Positions 41,245-51,242 of a stretch of 64,000 bases of DNA are shown in pieces; the first letter of the stretch is position 1; every line of letters begins with the position of its first letter. The translations under genes and the position numbers were made by a program. Source of the DNA: Phaeobacter porticola (GTDB lineage: Bacteria; Pseudomonadota; Alphaproteobacteria; Rhodobacterales; Rhodobacteraceae); contig NZ_CP016364.1 of assembly GCF_001888185.1 (NCBI RefSeq), forward strand, positions 3,472,001-3,536,000. The letters run 5' to 3'. The notes beneath the pieces are model-generated. The model was not told the origin of the DNA. It saw only the letters and a list, made by a program, of their open reading frames with translations, and did not search any database.

Positions 41245-42315
41245 ATGAGCCATATCGACCAGAATGACATTCGCGCTGCTGTTGGCTCCGGATTGCTAAG
41301 CGAAGCACAGGCCGCGTCTCTTATGGCGCTGGCGCATAGCCGTCGAGGTGCACGTGAAAACCTTGCGCCCGGTGACGAACCTTTTGAGCTGTTCAAGGGA
41401 TTCAACGAGATTTTTATTGTCATTGGGCTGGTTATTCTGGCGACAGGCTGGGCGGCTGTGACGGGTTTATCAATGGCGAATGGGCTGGGTGGTCTGATGG
41501 AAAAAACCACCATGTGGTCCGTCATCGGCGCCTTTCTTCTATGGGGGCTGGCCGAATACTTTATCCGCCGTCGCCGCATGGTGGCGCCGGCCATTGCGCT
41601 GTCCATTTTATGGGGAATGAACGCAAGTGTTGGCTTCACGGCAGAGTTTTCGCAAGTCTTCATGCTAATGCAGAATGATTACTCCAGCCTACCACTGCCG
41701 CTGGCGCTGACTACGCTGGCAATTGCTGTATTCTGGTTACGCTTTCGCGTCCCATTCGCCATGGCTTTGATTGCCCTGGGTGTCTTTGCCGTGGTCTTGA
41801 TGGTGGCAGCACAGAATGCCGGCAGTCCCTCAGGCATCGCCGATTTGTTTCTTCTCTCGGCCTCCGGTCCCTTTGCGTGGGTCACCTTGCTGGTGGGAGT
41901 CGGGGTTTTTACAGTGGCCATGATATTTGACCTAAGCGATCCTCATCGTGTCACACGCCGGTCGGCACAGGGGTTTTGGCTGCATGTTGTCGCCGCACCA
42001 GCGCTGGTGAATACCATTGCTCTTAGCCTGCTCGACAGTGGCACGCAGCAGGCCAATATGGTGCTGATGGCCGTACTGCTTAGCTTTGCGCTGGTTGCCA
42101 TCATCATCGACCGTCGGTCGTTCCTGATTGCCGCAATCGGCTATAGCGTCACTCTGGCCGCAACTGTTTTCGATGGCGAAGGCGCTGCAATGACCATTCT
42201 GATCCTGGGCCTGTTCCTTGTGATCCTCGGCGCCTTCTGGGCACGTATCCGTGCCGCTCTTATCTCTCCCCTTTCCCGGGTGTTGCCGCTTGATCGGTTG
42301 CCCCCTGCACATTGA
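41245..42315 (+). CDS. Multi-pass membrane protein between hslV and hslU
   Basis: A 356-residue protein of unknown family (DUF2157-like at best). After a soluble N-terminal segment of about 55 residues ([20 protein letters not shown]), it has roughly ten hydrophobic segments, for example [51 protein letters not shown] and [23 protein letters not shown] 41245 is 3 bp after the hslV stop (GTG 41239 is possible), and hslU begins 13 bp after its end, so the three genes look like one transcript. Nothing in the sequence ties it to proteolysis. Confidence 0.75.
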   Translation: MSHIDQNDIRAAVGSGLLSEAQAASLMALAHSRRGARENLAPGDEPFELFKGFNEIFIVIGLVILATGWAAVTGLSMANGLGGLMEKTTMWSVIGAFLLWGLAEYFIRRRRMVAPAIALSILWGMNASVGFTAEFSQVFMLMQNDYSSLPLPLALTTLAIAVFWLRFRVPFAMALIALGVFAVVLMVAAQNAGSPSGIADLFLLSASGPFAWVTLLVGVGVFTVAMIFDLSDPHRVTRRSAQGFWLHVVAAPALVNTIALSLLDSGTQQANMVLMAVLLSFALVAIIIDRRSFLIAAIGYSVTLAATVFDGEGAAMTILILGLFLVILGAFWARIRAALISPLSRVLPLDRLPPAH

Positions 42316-42328
42316 AACGGAAACTCCT

Positions 42329-43639
42329 ATGACTGACTTGACCCCCCGTGAAATTGTCTCGGAATTAGACCGATTCATCATCGGCCAAAAGGACGCAAAA
42401 CGTGCGGTTGCGGTAGCCTTGCGCAACCGCTGGCGACGCAAACAGCTGGGCGATGATCTGCGCGACGAGGTCTATCCCAAGAACATCCTGATGATCGGCC
42501 CCACCGGCGTCGGCAAGACTGAGATCTCTCGCCGGCTCGCAAAACTGGCACGTGCCCCATTTATCAAGGTTGAGGCCACCAAATTCACAGAGGTTGGCTA
42601 TGTCGGCCGCGATGTGGAACAAATCATTCGCGATCTGGTGGATGTGGCCATTGTTCAAACCCGCGAACACATGCGTGACGACGTGAAGGCCAAGGCCCGT
42701 GCGGCGGCAGAAGATCGCGTTCTGGCCACCATCGCCGGCGAGGATGCCCGCGAGGCCACGCGCGAAATGTTCCGCAAAAAACTGAAATCCGGCGAACTGG
42801 ACGACACCGTGATCGAATTGGATATCGCCGATACCTCCAACCCAATGGGCGGCATGTTTGAGATTCCTGGTCAGCCTGGCGGCAATATGGGTGCCTTCAA
42901 TCTTGGTGATATCTTTGGCAAGGCCATGGGTGGACGGACAGTAAAGAAAAAGCTGACGGTTGCCGATAGCTACGATGTGCTGATCAGTGACGAGGCAGAC
43001 AAGCTGCTGGACGATGAAACCGTAACAAAAGCAGCATTGGAATCAGTGGAACAGAACGGAATTGTATTCCTCGATGAAATCGACAAGGTCTGTGCCCGAC
43101 AGGATGCGCGCGGTGGTGACGTCAGTCGCGAAGGCGTGCAACGCGACCTGCTGCCGTTGATCGAAGGCACCACAGTATCGACAAAGCATGGACCGATTAA
43201 AACCGACCACATCCTGTTCATCGCCTCCGGTGCCTTCCATATTGCCAAGCCATCGGACCTGTTGCCTGAACTACAGGGCCGCCTGCCAATTCGTGTAAAC
43301 CTGCGTGCGCTCAGCGAGGAAGATTTTGTCCGGATCCTGACCGAAACCGACAATGCGCTGACCCTGCAGTACACCGCCCTTTTGGGGACGGAGAGCGTCA
43401 AGGTTACCTTTAGTGAGGACGGTATTGCGTCATTGGCAAAGATCGCGGCCGAGGTGAATCAGACTGTTGAAAACATCGGGGCAAGGCGGCTTTATACCGT
43501 GATCGAACGGGTGTTTGAGGAACTGTCCTTCACCGCACCTGACCGCGCCGGTGACGAGGTGATAGTGAACGCCGAGTTTGTGCGCAAAAACCTTGGCGAA
43601 TTGACAAAATCCGCAGACGTCAGCCGCTACGTGCTCTGA
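42329..43639 (+). CDS. hslU: ATP-dependent protease ATPase subunit HslU
   Basis: HslU is the AAA+ unfoldase that feeds HslV. ATG 42329 gives 436 residues starting [20 protein letters not shown]. The Walker A GPTGVGKT is at 57-64. The pore loop [10 protein letters not shown] and Walker [10 protein letters not shown] follow, as do the intermediate I-domain with [19 protein letters not shown] and the C-terminal ending SADVSRYVL, which inserts into HslV. It is the third gene of the hslV operon. Confidence 0.97.
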   Translation: MTDLTPREIVSELDRFIIGQKDAKRAVAVALRNRWRRKQLGDDLRDEVYPKNILMIGPTGVGKTEISRRLAKLARAPFIKVEATKFTEVGYVGRDVEQIIRDLVDVAIVQTREHMRDDVKAKARAAAEDRVLATIAGEDAREATREMFRKKLKSGELDDTVIELDIADTSNPMGGMFEIPGQPGGNMGAFNLGDIFGKAMGGRTVKKKLTVADSYDVLISDEADKLLDDETVTKAALESVEQNGIVFLDEIDKVCARQDARGGDVSREGVQRDLLPLIEGTTVSTKHGPIKTDHILFIASGAFHIAKPSDLLPELQGRLPIRVNLRALSEEDFVRILTETDNALTLQYTALLGTESVKVTFSEDGIASLAKIAAEVNQTVENIGARRLYTVIERVFEELSFTAPDRAGDEVIVNAEFVRKNLGELTKSADVSRYVL

Positions 43640-43670
43640 CACATAACAGATTAACTGACGATCAGTAGAC

Positions 43671-43702
43671 ATGGCGGTGGGCGCCGAGTAGCCTGCCGCC
43701 AT
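43671..43702. repeat. Hairpin between hslU and the DUF900 gene
   Basis: ATGGCGG (43671-43677) pairs with CCGCCAT (43696-43702), 32 bp after the hslU stop. There is no proper T run (ATTCAT follows), so it is at best a weak terminator. Confidence 0.4.
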
Positions 43703-43721
43703 ATTCATATGGTGGTGTTCC

Positions 43722-44867
43722 ATGCAACGATCCCGTCTTCTTTGCAGCCTTATCTTTGTCCTTACAGTAGCCGTCAGCTGCACCGACCGGTCGTTCACCC
43801 CAACCCTGCCAAAGGCGTTGGAAGTTGGAACTGCAAAGACAATCTTTGGCGCAACCACCCGCGAACCGCTGCCCAATGGCACATTTGGACCTGGCCGTTC
43901 AGCAACGCTAAGTTTGTTGGAATTGACTGTATCAATCCCACCCAACCACAAGCCTGGGCAGTTGGATTTCGGCTATTCAGAGCCTGATCCGACGACACAA
44001 TTCACCATGGCGGGCCGACGACAGCTTGATGACATGGCCGAGCTAAACCAGCGCGTCGGGAATGAACTACAGAAATTTCCGGCAGGTCAGCGCGATATCA
44101 CAGTGTTCGTCCATGGTTTTAACTCAACCCAAGCTGAGACTGCCTTCCGTGCCGCTCAACTGAGCAATGATATCAACATCCCCGGCGCCACCATTATTTA
44201 CTCGTGGCCTAGTCAGGGTAAACCGCTTGGATATGCCTATGATGGCGATAGCGTTCTTTTTGCCCGGGATGGGTTGGAACAGCTGCTGCGCAATCTCAAG
44301 CCGGGAGACTCCAACCGCGTGGTTCTGGTCGCCCATTCAATGGGATCGCAACTTGTGATGGAAACAATGCGCCAAATCGAAATCAAAAACCCTGGCTGGA
44401 GCAATGACAATCTTGGCGCTGTGATCCTGATGTCCCCGGATCTGGATGTTGAGGTTTTTCGCAGTCAAATGCGCCGAATTGACCCCGTGCCACAGCCGTT
44501 TGTAGTGATGGTGTCGCGTAAGGACAACGTCTTGAACCTGTCGCAACGACTGCGCGGCACGCACAACCGGGGCCGGCTTGGCAACCTGAAATCCTTAGAT
44601 GATGTCGCCGAATTGCCAATCGAAGTGGTTGATACAACCGCCTATGCAGATACGGCCGAGTCCGGGCATTTTGTGGCCGCGACATCCCCCGCCGTGCTGT
44701 CCATCCTGAATGCAGCCCGGCAGACGGCACAGACCTTTGATCGCGACGCACTGTCAATACAGCGCCTGTTTCCGGGGCGTATCGTGGTAGATCAGGACGA
44801 CAAAGCCGTCGAAATATCGCTAAGCGAAAACTATCAGGCAAATATCTACCGCGGTGAGGATCGTTGA
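43722..44867 (+). CDS. DUF900 alpha/beta-hydrolase, secreted or lipid-anchored
   Basis: The 381-residue protein starts with a hydrophobic signal (LLCSLIFVLTVAVSC, with a possible lipobox Cys at residue 20). It carries the alpha/beta-hydrolase core of the DUF900 family: the oxyanion-side ITVFVHGFNSTQAETAFRAA, and the nucleophile elbow VVLVAHSMGSQLVMETM with Ser in HSMGS. The late histidine is probably in ESGHFVAATSPAVL. It is predicted to act as an esterase or lipase in the cell envelope. The substrate is unknown. Confidence 0.78.
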   Translation: MQRSRLLCSLIFVLTVAVSCTDRSFTPTLPKALEVGTAKTIFGATTREPLPNGTFGPGRSATLSLLELTVSIPPNHKPGQLDFGYSEPDPTTQFTMAGRRQLDDMAELNQRVGNELQKFPAGQRDITVFVHGFNSTQAETAFRAAQLSNDINIPGATIIYSWPSQGKPLGYAYDGDSVLFARDGLEQLLRNLKPGDSNRVVLVAHSMGSQLVMETMRQIEIKNPGWSNDNLGAVILMSPDLDVEVFRSQMRRIDPVPQPFVVMVSRKDNVLNLSQRLRGTHNRGRLGNLKSLDDVAELPIEVVDTTAYADTAESGHFVAATSPAVLSILNAARQTAQTFDRDALSIQRLFPGRIVVDQDDKAVEISLSENYQANIYRGEDR

Positions 44868-44900
44868 TCGTCGACGACAGAAAGCAGGCTGTGCCGTAAC

Positions 44901-45503
44901 CTATCGATGACGGCGCAGGTACACGTAATATGCGCCACCACCACCATGGCTAACATGGGCAGGGGTCACCTGAAGAACCGCCTGCGATAGCGGTGGCAGT
45001 GACAGCCATTGTGGCACTTGATGCCGCAGAACTCCACGTGGCACAGGCATTGGTCCCGGTTCATCACGGTCCTTACCCTTTCCAGTGATCACCAGCACCA
45101 GCCGCTTACCCGAACCATGCGCCGACAGAATAAACCGCACCAAGGCTGGGTGAGCCGCATCGACGCGCATCCCGTGCAGATCCAGCTTGCCCTCTGGTTT
45201 TAGCTTTCCACGTGTCATCTTGCGATACGCTTTGCCATCCATCTGTAACGGTGCCGACCGCAAGCTGCCGGCGACGCTGGGCTTTAAGTCATGACGAGCG
45301 GGCTTCGAGCCGGCCTTTGCGCCCAATTCAAATATCTCTGGCGAGAATCGTTCCTGTGGTGGCAATGCGGATTTCGTCGGCTTTGGTTTTGGCAACGGCA
45401 GCGTAGCTGGTGCCATAGCGGTTTTTGGATGCAACCGCTCTGCCTGTCTGGCGACACGGTGCCACAGGTCAATTTCCTCAGATGTCAGCTTGCGCCGGGT
45501 CAT
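44901..45503 (-). CDS. Smr-domain protein
   Basis: A 200-residue protein with a C-terminal Smr domain, a nicking endonuclease-like fold first seen in MutS2. The domain signature LDLHGMRVDAAHPALVRFIL contains the LDxHG motif, and VLVITGKGKDR contains the GxG loop. A conserved HGGGGAYYVYLRR ends it. The first 100 residues or so are Pro/Lys/Ala-rich and probably disordered. Its start overlaps the mltA stop, so it is coupled to mltA and the Tim44-domain gene, an arrangement known in alphaproteobacteria near the origin. Confidence 0.9.
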   Translation of the reverse strand: MTRRKLTSEEIDLWHRVARQAERLHPKTAMAPATLPLPKPKPTKSALPPQERFSPEIFELGAKAGSKPARHDLKPSVAGSLRSAPLQMDGKAYRKMTRGKLKPEGKLDLHGMRVDAAHPALVRFILSAHGSGKRLVLVITGKGKDRDEPGPMPVPRGVLRHQVPQWLSLPPLSQAVLQVTPAHVSHGGGGAYYVYLRRHR

Positions 45504-46558
45504 CAGTAATCCCCCGGCAACAGCGCATAGGCACGCTGGATGGGCAATAGCACAACCATACGTCCAGGATCCCGCAGCTTACCCGCCTCGATCCCGGCCT
45601 CATCGCCGCTGCCAAAGAACACATCAGCGCGTTGTGCACCCTTGATTGCAGAGCCAGTGTCCTGAGCGATCATCAGTCGGCGCATTGGATTATGTCCATC
45701 TTTTTCCAACCAGACCGGCGCGCCCAGCGGTGTATAACGCGGATCTACTGCCAGACTACGCAACATCGTGACCGAGCGGTTCATCGCCCCCAGTGGTCCG
45801 GCAGAGGCTGGCACGCGGCTCACCTCGCGAAAAAATACGTAGGATGGATTGTGCATCAATAATTCCTCGCCGGCGAGAGGGTTGCGCCGCACCCAACGCT
45901 TGATCACCGCTGCGCTGACCTGGTGAATATTAAAGACGCCACGACGCACCAGTTCCTTGCCAACAGAGCGATACGTATGTCCGTTGGCACCGCCATATCC
46001 AACGCGGATCGAGGATCCATCAGGCAGCTTGATGCGACCAGATCCTTGAATTTGCAAAAAGAACAGTTCTACTGGATCGTCAACCCAGGCAATTTCCAGA
46101 CCTCTGCGTTCCATGACGCCACTGGTCAGTAGATCGCGGCGGGTCAGCCATTGGCCTGCGGCACGTGCTTCGGGTGGCTGACGATAGACAGGATATCGAT
46201 AACGCGAAGACGGACGGCGCGCGCCAGATAGCTCCGGCTCGAAGTAACCCGTGAACAGAGCCGGGGCACCATCCTCGACAAGGATCGGACGAAAAAATAG
46301 TTGGAAAAAACCGCGCGCGGCCTTTGGATCCTGCGCGCTGGCAAGCCCACATAAGGCACGCCAATCAGGATCATCAAGATCACGGCAGGTTTGCAGAAAA
46401 GCCGTGAGCGCGGCCTCGTGATTGTCTTCCTCCCAGCCCTCCAGCTGCGAAAAAGATAACATTGTATAGCTGGTTTCGGCGGCCCCGCCTTGTGGAAACA
46501 AATATGCGCCAGCCCCAAGGGCCAGCGCACAAAGTGCCCGCCGGAGCCACTGCATCAT
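45503..46558 (-). CDS. mltA: Membrane-bound lytic murein transglycosylase A
   Basis: MltA cleaves peptidoglycan to 1,6-anhydro-MurNAc products, which feed the AmgK/MurU recycling route encoded 14 kb away. ATG 46558 overlaps the stop of the Tim44-domain gene. The 351-residue protein has a signal peptide (about 1-25, ALGAGAYLFPQGGAAE), then the MltA barrel with LFTGYFEPELSGARRPS and FFLQIQGSGRIKLPDG, and the 3D domain with the catalytic Asp in AQDTGSAIKGAQRADVFFG. No lipobox is evident, so it may be soluble in the periplasm. Confidence 0.93.
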   Translation of the reverse strand: MMQWLRRALCALALGAGAYLFPQGGAAETSYTMLSFSQLEGWEEDNHEAALTAFLQTCRDLDDPDWRALCGLASAQDPKAARGFFQLFFRPILVEDGAPALFTGYFEPELSGARRPSSRYRYPVYRQPPEARAAGQWLTRRDLLTSGVMERRGLEIAWVDDPVELFFLQIQGSGRIKLPDGSSIRVGYGGANGHTYRSVGKELVRRGVFNIHQVSAAVIKRWVRRNPLAGEELLMHNPSYVFFREVSRVPASAGPLGAMNRSVTMLRSLAVDPRYTPLGAPVWLEKDGHNPMRRLMIAQDTGSAIKGAQRADVFFGSGDEAGIEAGKLRDPGRMVVLLPIQRAYALLPGDY

Positions 46559-47211
46559 GCGTCCGTAGCGACCAGGTGCCAGTTCGGATCGGTGCTTCCC
46601 ATGATCCGACCAAAGACCCAAGTGTCCTTTTGTCGCTTGACCGCATTGGGGTCGCCTTCAACAACATCACCACCACGATCGCGCACCACAGAGGTCAATT
46701 CGGCGACAAATCGCATGGTGATCTGGGCCTCACGCGTGGTTGGATCAAAGCTGGTGTCCGCAAGGGTCGTCTCACGCACGCCGATAAACTCAGCCTCAAT
46801 GGTCAGGCCCTGATCTTCGCGATGGGAAACCGCGGTTACAAAGCTCTCGAAAACATCGGGCGCGAGAAATGGCTCAATCTCATCAAGATCTCCCTTTTCA
46901 AACGCCATCAGGATCATCTCATAGGCACCACGGGCACCTTGGACAAATTCACGAACCTCAAAGGAGGGTTCGGCCTTTTTCATCGCGGCCAGATCGTTGG
47001 CCTGAGGACTACCCTCCGGCACATAGTCGATGATGTCGTGGTCTGGGCCACCTTCGATAACCTCAAGCTCGGGACGTTTGACTGGTCTCTCTGACTGGGG
47101 CAGCGTCGGTTTTTCAAATCCTTCACGCGTACCCAATACGCTTTTCAGGCGCAGGATCAAAAACACGGCAATACCGGCCAAAACCAACAGCTGAATCACG
47201 GGCGACTCCAT
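46555..47211 (-). CDS. Tim44-domain inner-membrane protein (TimA type)
   Basis: The 218-residue product has an N-terminal membrane helix (LLVLAGIAVFLILRL, about 7-22), a charged linker and a C-terminal Tim44-like domain (LDEIEPFLAPDVFESFVTAV; REAQITMRFVAELTSVVRDR; DTWVFGRIMGSTDPNWHLVA). The related Caulobacter protein TimA is membrane-bound, and Tim44 anchors Hsp70 in mitochondria. The bacterial role is unsettled. It heads timA-mltA-smr and is divergent from fxsA. Confidence 0.85.
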   Translation of the reverse strand: MESPVIQLLVLAGIAVFLILRLKSVLGTREGFEKPTLPQSERPVKRPELEVIEGGPDHDIIDYVPEGSPQANDLAAMKKAEPSFEVREFVQGARGAYEMILMAFEKGDLDEIEPFLAPDVFESFVTAVSHREDQGLTIEAEFIGVRETTLADTSFDPTTREAQITMRFVAELTSVVRDRGGDVVEGDPNAVKRQKDTWVFGRIMGSTDPNWHLVATDA

Positions 47212-47326
47212 AAAGACCTCTACGGTAGATGTTCATGCTTCGTTTGAAACTAAAGCGTTCCAACCTTATGTAGGTGACGTGCAGGGGCAAGTCCACCGTC
47301 CCGCGTAAGTTCTGAGGAAACCTCTT

Positions 47327-47833
47327 ATGTATCTCTTTCTGGCCTTTCTGATGGTCCCGATCATCGAAATCGCACTTTTTATTCAGGTCGGTGGCGCAAT
47401 CGGCCTTTGGCTTACGCTTGCTATAGTGGTGCTAACCGCTGTGCTGGGCACTTGGCTGGTGCGAACACAGGGACGATTGGCGCTGGGGCAGCTTCGCTCA
47501 TCCTTTGAACAGTTGAATGACCCTACGGAGCCGTTAGCGCATGGGGCAATGATACTGGTCTCAGGCGCATTGTTGCTGACGCCAGGTTTTTTCACGGATG
47601 CTGTCGGCTTCGCGCTGCTTGTCCCACAGGTACGTATGGCCGTCTATCGCTACCTGCGTTCCAAGATGACCATCGCGAGGTTCCAGATGGGTCCGGGCAG
47701 CATGCATACACGTAGTTATCCTGGCGACAACTCTTCAAAAGGGCAGGGCGATGTCATTGACGGTGAATACCAAGACGTCAGTCAGGAGCGTTCTCGCAAA
47801 GGTCCCTCCGGTTGGGTCGATGGACCACAGTAA
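47327..47833 (+). CDS. fxsA: FxsA family membrane protein
   Basis: FxsA is a cytoplasmic-membrane protein whose overproduction in E. coli relieves phage T7 exclusion by the F plasmid. The 168-residue protein has the typical start MYLFLAFLMVPIIEIALFIQ, a second hydrophobic stretch (about 24-44) and LLLTPGFFTDAVGFALLVPQ, followed by a hydrophilic tail. The biological role in this organism is unknown. It precedes secB by 79 bp and may share its transcript. Confidence 0.9.
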   Translation: MYLFLAFLMVPIIEIALFIQVGGAIGLWLTLAIVVLTAVLGTWLVRTQGRLALGQLRSSFEQLNDPTEPLAHGAMILVSGALLLTPGFFTDAVGFALLVPQVRMAVYRYLRSKMTIARFQMGPGSMHTRSYPGDNSSKGQGDVIDGEYQDVSQERSRKGPSGWVDGPQ

Positions 47834-47912
47834 TCGGTAAGGATGACACCCCGTTGAGATACCCTCGCCAAGCTGCTAAGCACGGGCGAAACACAGCATT
47901 AGGAGTAGCTTC

Positions 47913-48407
47913 ATGGCCGAAAACGGCGCAACAGAAGGCGTGCAGCAGCCGCAAGTCCAGATGAATATCCTGGGTCAGTTCATCCGCGATATGTCGTTTG
48001 AGAATGTTATGGCACAAAAGGGCGTCGGCGCCGACGTTCAGCCCGATGTCAGTGTGCAGGTTGCCCTGGATGCAAAAAAACGCTCGGTCGAAAACCAGTA
48101 TGAGGTGATGACGAAGCTGAACATCGAATCCAAGGACAAAGAGGGCAAAACCGTCCTGTTCGTTCTGGAGCTGGAATATGTAGGTATCTTCAATATCGCC
48201 GGCGTGCCCGAAGATCAGCTGCATCCGTTCCTGTTGATCGAATGCCCCCGTATGTTGTTCCCGTTCTTGCGTCGTATCGTTTCCGATGTGACCCGTGATG
48301 GTGGCTTCCCACCGCTGAATCTGGACAATATCGATTTTGTCGCCATCTACCGCAACGAACTGGCCCGCCGCCAGTCCGACGCAACTGGCACCGACCTGCC
48401 GCAGTAA
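47913..48407 (+). CDS. secB: Protein-export chaperone SecB
   Basis: SecB keeps precursors unfolded and hands them to SecA for export. The 164-residue length is standard. The signature QFIRDMSFENVMAQKG is at the start, FVLELEYVGIFNIAGVPEDQ in the middle, and FPFLRRIVSDVTRDGGFPPL near the C terminus. AGGAG precedes the ATG at 47913. A strong terminator follows, and dnaQ is convergent. Confidence 0.97.
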   Translation: MAENGATEGVQQPQVQMNILGQFIRDMSFENVMAQKGVGADVQPDVSVQVALDAKKRSVENQYEVMTKLNIESKDKEGKTVLFVLELEYVGIFNIAGVPEDQLHPFLLIECPRMLFPFLRRIVSDVTRDGGFPPLNLDNIDFVAIYRNELARRQSDATGTDLPQ

Positions 48408-48441
48408 CAAACTCATTTTGGCGGACAAGCCGTGAGAACAA

Positions 48442-48472
48442 AAAGACGCCGCTGATGATCAGTGGCGTCTTT
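48442..48472. terminator. Bidirectional terminator between secB and dnaQ
   Basis: AAAGACGCC (48442-48450) pairs with GGCGTCTTT (48464-48472), with an inner CTGA/TCAG pair, and TTCTTTT follows on the + strand. A run of five A on the left lets it stop dnaQ from the other side. Confidence 0.85.
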
Positions 48473-48495
48473 CTTTTCGCTAGCGCCGACAACTG

Positions 48496-49230
48496 TCAGG
48501 TCTTGCTACTGTTCCACAAAGCTCCGTCACCCATTTTGGCGACAAAGCCCGCATGTGCCTCTTGCTCCTGAGGAGTAAGACGCGTGGGCAATGGGGTAGG
48601 GCGTGTGCTGGGACGCCAATCATCTTCAACCACGTTGCCACGGCTAGCTGTATTGGCGGTTGACAGGCCAAAGTCCGGCTGCCGCCCACCAATCAGCTCC
48701 AGATAGACGTCGGCCAGAATTTCGGAATCGAGCAACGCGCCGTGCAATGTTCGGTTGCTGTTGTCGATATTGAAGCGGCGACAGAGCGCATCCAGCGTCG
48801 CCGGCGAGCCAGGAAAGCGTTTGCGGGCAATCGCCAGCGTATCAACCGCCTGATCCATCGGTAGTTTCGGCAACCCCATCCAGTCCAGCTCGGCGTTCAG
48901 GAACTTCATATCAAAGGCGGCGTTATGGATGACCATTTTGGAATCCCGGACGAAATCCAGAAATTGTTGCCCAACATTAGCGAATAGCGGCTTGTCGCGC
49001 AGGGTTACTGCGCCGGGGCCTGGCTGCTGTGGCGGTTCCAGCAGGTCCGGTCCGATACCATGCACCTTAAACGCGTCCTGTGGCATGGAACGTTGCGGAT
49101 TGATGTAGACATGAAATGTCTCTCCTGTCGGCATGTGGTTGAGCAGTTCCACCGCACCAATTTCCACAATGCGATCACCAGAAAATGGATCAAATCCGGT
49201 AGTCTCAGTATCAAGAACGATTTCACGCAT
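48496..49230 (-). CDS. dnaQ: DNA polymerase III epsilon subunit (proofreading exonuclease)
   Basis: DnaQ is the 3'-5' exonuclease of the replicative polymerase. ATG 49230 gives 244 residues starting MREIVLDTETTGFDPFSGDR, where Asp7 and Glu9 are the metal ligands of Exo I. VIHNAAFDMKFLNAEL is Exo II, and the later HGALLDSEILADVY is Exo III. It overlaps the coaE end by 8 bp. It is the last of maf-aroE-coaE-dnaQ, an order kept next to the replication origin in alphaproteobacteria. Confidence 0.95.
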   Translation of the reverse strand: MREIVLDTETTGFDPFSGDRIVEIGAVELLNHMPTGETFHVYINPQRSMPQDAFKVHGIGPDLLEPPQQPGPGAVTLRDKPLFANVGQQFLDFVRDSKMVIHNAAFDMKFLNAELDWMGLPKLPMDQAVDTLAIARKRFPGSPATLDALCRRFNIDNSNRTLHGALLDSEILADVYLELIGGRQPDFGLSTANTASRGNVVEDDWRPSTRPTPLPTRLTPQEQEAHAGFVAKMGDGALWNSSKT

Positions 49231-49816
49231 TTTGAATCTGCTTTCTGATTTGGTCGAGGATGGCACGCACCTGCACCGCTGCGTGCTGACGGGTATCGGT
49301 TTGGATCAGATAGTCTGCCCGTGCCATTTTTTCCTCTATCGGCATCTGTTTTTGCAAGATCTGGGTGAATTGCTCAACCGTCATTGTGCCCCGCTCCAAG
49401 ACCCGACGATGCTGTGTTTCTGCGTCAATCCAAACACAGGCAACCGCATCCATCCCGGTGTCGCCACCGGTTTCAAACAACAGCGGAATGTCAAAGACCA
49501 CTATGTCGCTTTGCGCGGCGGCCCTAAAGATCTCTCTATCAGCTGTAACAAGCGGATGAACGATAGCCTCTATGCGCGGCAGTGCACGTTCATCGCCGGC
49601 GATGATGTCACGCAACTGTCCCCGATCAACGCGACCATTGACCACCGCTTGCGGAAACATGGACGCCACCAGATCCACCGCCGCACCGTTTTTCTCATAT
49701 AGACGATGGACTGCTGCATCAGCGTCCCAAATTGCACAGCCCTCCTCGGCAAAGATCAGCGCGGTCGTGCTCTTTCCCATGCCGATGGATCCGGTCAGCC
49801 CCAGCGCAAAGCTCAT
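49223..49816 (-). CDS. coaE: Dephospho-CoA kinase
   Basis: CoaE adds the 3'-phosphate to dephospho-CoA, the last step of CoA synthesis. The 197-residue product starts [20 protein letters not shown], with the P-loop at 9-17. WDADAAVHRLYEKNGAAVDL holds the conserved DAD motif, and VVFDIPLLFETGGDTGMDAV the conserved PLLFE. Its start overlaps the aroE stop by 4 bp and its end overlaps dnaQ by 8 bp, so it is tightly coupled. Confidence 0.95.
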   Translation of the reverse strand: MSFALGLTGSIGMGKSTTALIFAEEGCAIWDADAAVHRLYEKNGAAVDLVASMFPQAVVNGRVDRGQLRDIIAGDERALPRIEAIVHPLVTADREIFRAAAQSDIVVFDIPLLFETGGDTGMDAVACVWIDAETQHRRVLERGTMTVEQFTQILQKQMPIEEKMARADYLIQTDTRQHAAVQVRAILDQIRKQIQNA

Positions 49817-50646
49817 GCCAATGCAGCCTCCCGCGTGGCGGCATCAACTTCAGGTCGGGTTCCAAACCAACGCTCAAATCCCGGTACCGCCTGATGCAAC
49901 AGCATCCCCAAACCATCAACGGTGGTGCAACCAATATCCCCCGCCCATTGCAGCATTTCTGTTTTTAATGGTGTGTAGACAAGATCAGTCACAACTGTAT
50001 CTGAACGCAGGCCATCCAGCGGCACCCGCAAACGAGGTTTTCCAACCATCCCCAGAGAGGTCGTGTTGATCAACAGCGCCGCCTGTTCGATAAAATTGCC
50101 AACCTGTACCCAGTCCACCACCTGAATACGGGAGCCAAACTCACTGCGGAACTGGTCCGCCCGCTCTCGTGTCCGGTTGCTCAGAAAAATCTCAGGTACG
50201 CCTGCCTCAAGCAGTGAGGCGATCACCGCGCGACTGGCACCGCCAGCACCAAATACAACAGCCGGACCTGTCGCAGGATCCCAGTCCGGCGCGGATTGGT
50301 GCAAGTTGGTGATAAAACCGTAGCCGTCTGTGTTATCAGCAAGAATCGAGCCGTCAGGTCGGAAGATCAGCGTGTTGGCAGCGCCAATCAATGTCGCGCG
50401 ATCCGTCACCTGATCGGCGATCTCCATGATCTGTTCCTTGTGCGGAATGGTGATGTTGGCACCGACAAACCCCAACTTCGGTAGGCTACGTACCACTGTT
50501 TCCAAGTGCGATGGCTCCACGTGCAGCGGCACATAATGGCCACTTATGCCATAGGTCTTAAGCCAGTGCCCATGCACCAAAGGTGACCGGGAATGGGCCA
50601 CCGGGCTGCCGATCACGCCAGCCAGCGGAATTCGTGCCTCGCTCAT
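49813..50646 (-). CDS. aroE: Shikimate dehydrogenase
   Basis: AroE reduces 3-dehydroshikimate to shikimate with NADPH in aromatic amino-acid synthesis. The 277-residue protein has [20 protein letters not shown] (substrate site), [13 protein letters not shown] with the catalytic Lys, [20 protein letters not shown] (NADP fold) and [19 protein letters not shown] near the end. It overlaps both maf and coaE by 4 bp. Confidence 0.95.
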   Translation of the reverse strand: MSEARIPLAGVIGSPVAHSRSPLVHGHWLKTYGISGHYVPLHVEPSHLETVVRSLPKLGFVGANITIPHKEQIMEIADQVTDRATLIGAANTLIFRPDGSILADNTDGYGFITNLHQSAPDWDPATGPAVVFGAGGASRAVIASLLEAGVPEIFLSNRTRERADQFRSEFGSRIQVVDWVQVGNFIEQAALLINTTSLGMVGKPRLRVPLDGLRSDTVVTDLVYTPLKTEMLQWAGDIGCTTVDGLGMLLHQAVPGFERWFGTRPEVDAATREAALA

Positions 50647-51242
50647 TGTTCAATCACTCCCTGCAGCGCCAAATAGTTGATCAGCTCCAACAAAGGTAAT
50701 CCAAGCACATTGAAGTAGTCTCCCTCGATGGTGCTGAACAAACGAACCCCTTCTTCTTCCAACTTATATCCGCCAACGGCATGCTGAATGCTGTCCCAGT
50801 TTCGCGTCACGTAACCGCGTAGATAAGCCTCAGAACTAGACCGCATCCGAAGGCGGACCTGTCCTATATGCCGCCATAGCGGTTTGTTATCGCGATAGAT
50901 CACCGCTGCGGACAGTAACATGTGCCGTTTGCCTCGCATCGCGATGAGCTGAGCCAGCGCTTCATCCGAATCTTTTGCTTTTGATAACAATTGTCCCTCA
51001 AACTCGAGCACCTGATCACATCCTAACACGAGCGCGCCGGGATGTTTGGCACTGACCTTCCGCGCCTTCGCCTCGGCTAGAGTATCAGCAATATCACGCG
51101 GGCTTGCGGCCTCTGCCAGGAGAGCCGCCTTGATAGCCTCCTCGTCGATGCGAGCTGGCGAAATCTCGAAGGGGACCTGAGCCTGCTGCAACAGCGCGGC
51201 CCGGATCTGCGAGCCGGACGCCAAAAGGATGTGGGTAGACAT
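50643..51242 (-). CDS. maf: Maf-family nucleotide pyrophosphatase
   Basis: Maf proteins hydrolyse modified or canonical nucleoside triphosphates and are linked to septum inhibition. ATG 51242 gives 199 residues starting [20 protein letters not shown] (family motif S-x-S-x-x-R). [20 protein letters not shown] holds the conserved catalytic Asp, and [20 protein letters not shown] is the late motif. It is the gene nearest the candidate replication origin on the left and is transcribed away from it, with three overlapping partners behind it. Confidence 0.92.
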   Translation of the reverse strand: MSTHILLASGSQIRAALLQQAQVPFEISPARIDEEAIKAALLAEAASPRDIADTLAEAKARKVSAKHPGALVLGCDQVLEFEGQLLSKAKDSDEALAQLIAMRGKRHMLLSAAVIYRDNKPLWRHIGQVRLRMRSSSEAYLRGYVTRNWDSIQHAVGGYKLEEEGVRLFSTIEGDYFNVLGLPLLELINYLALQGVIEQ

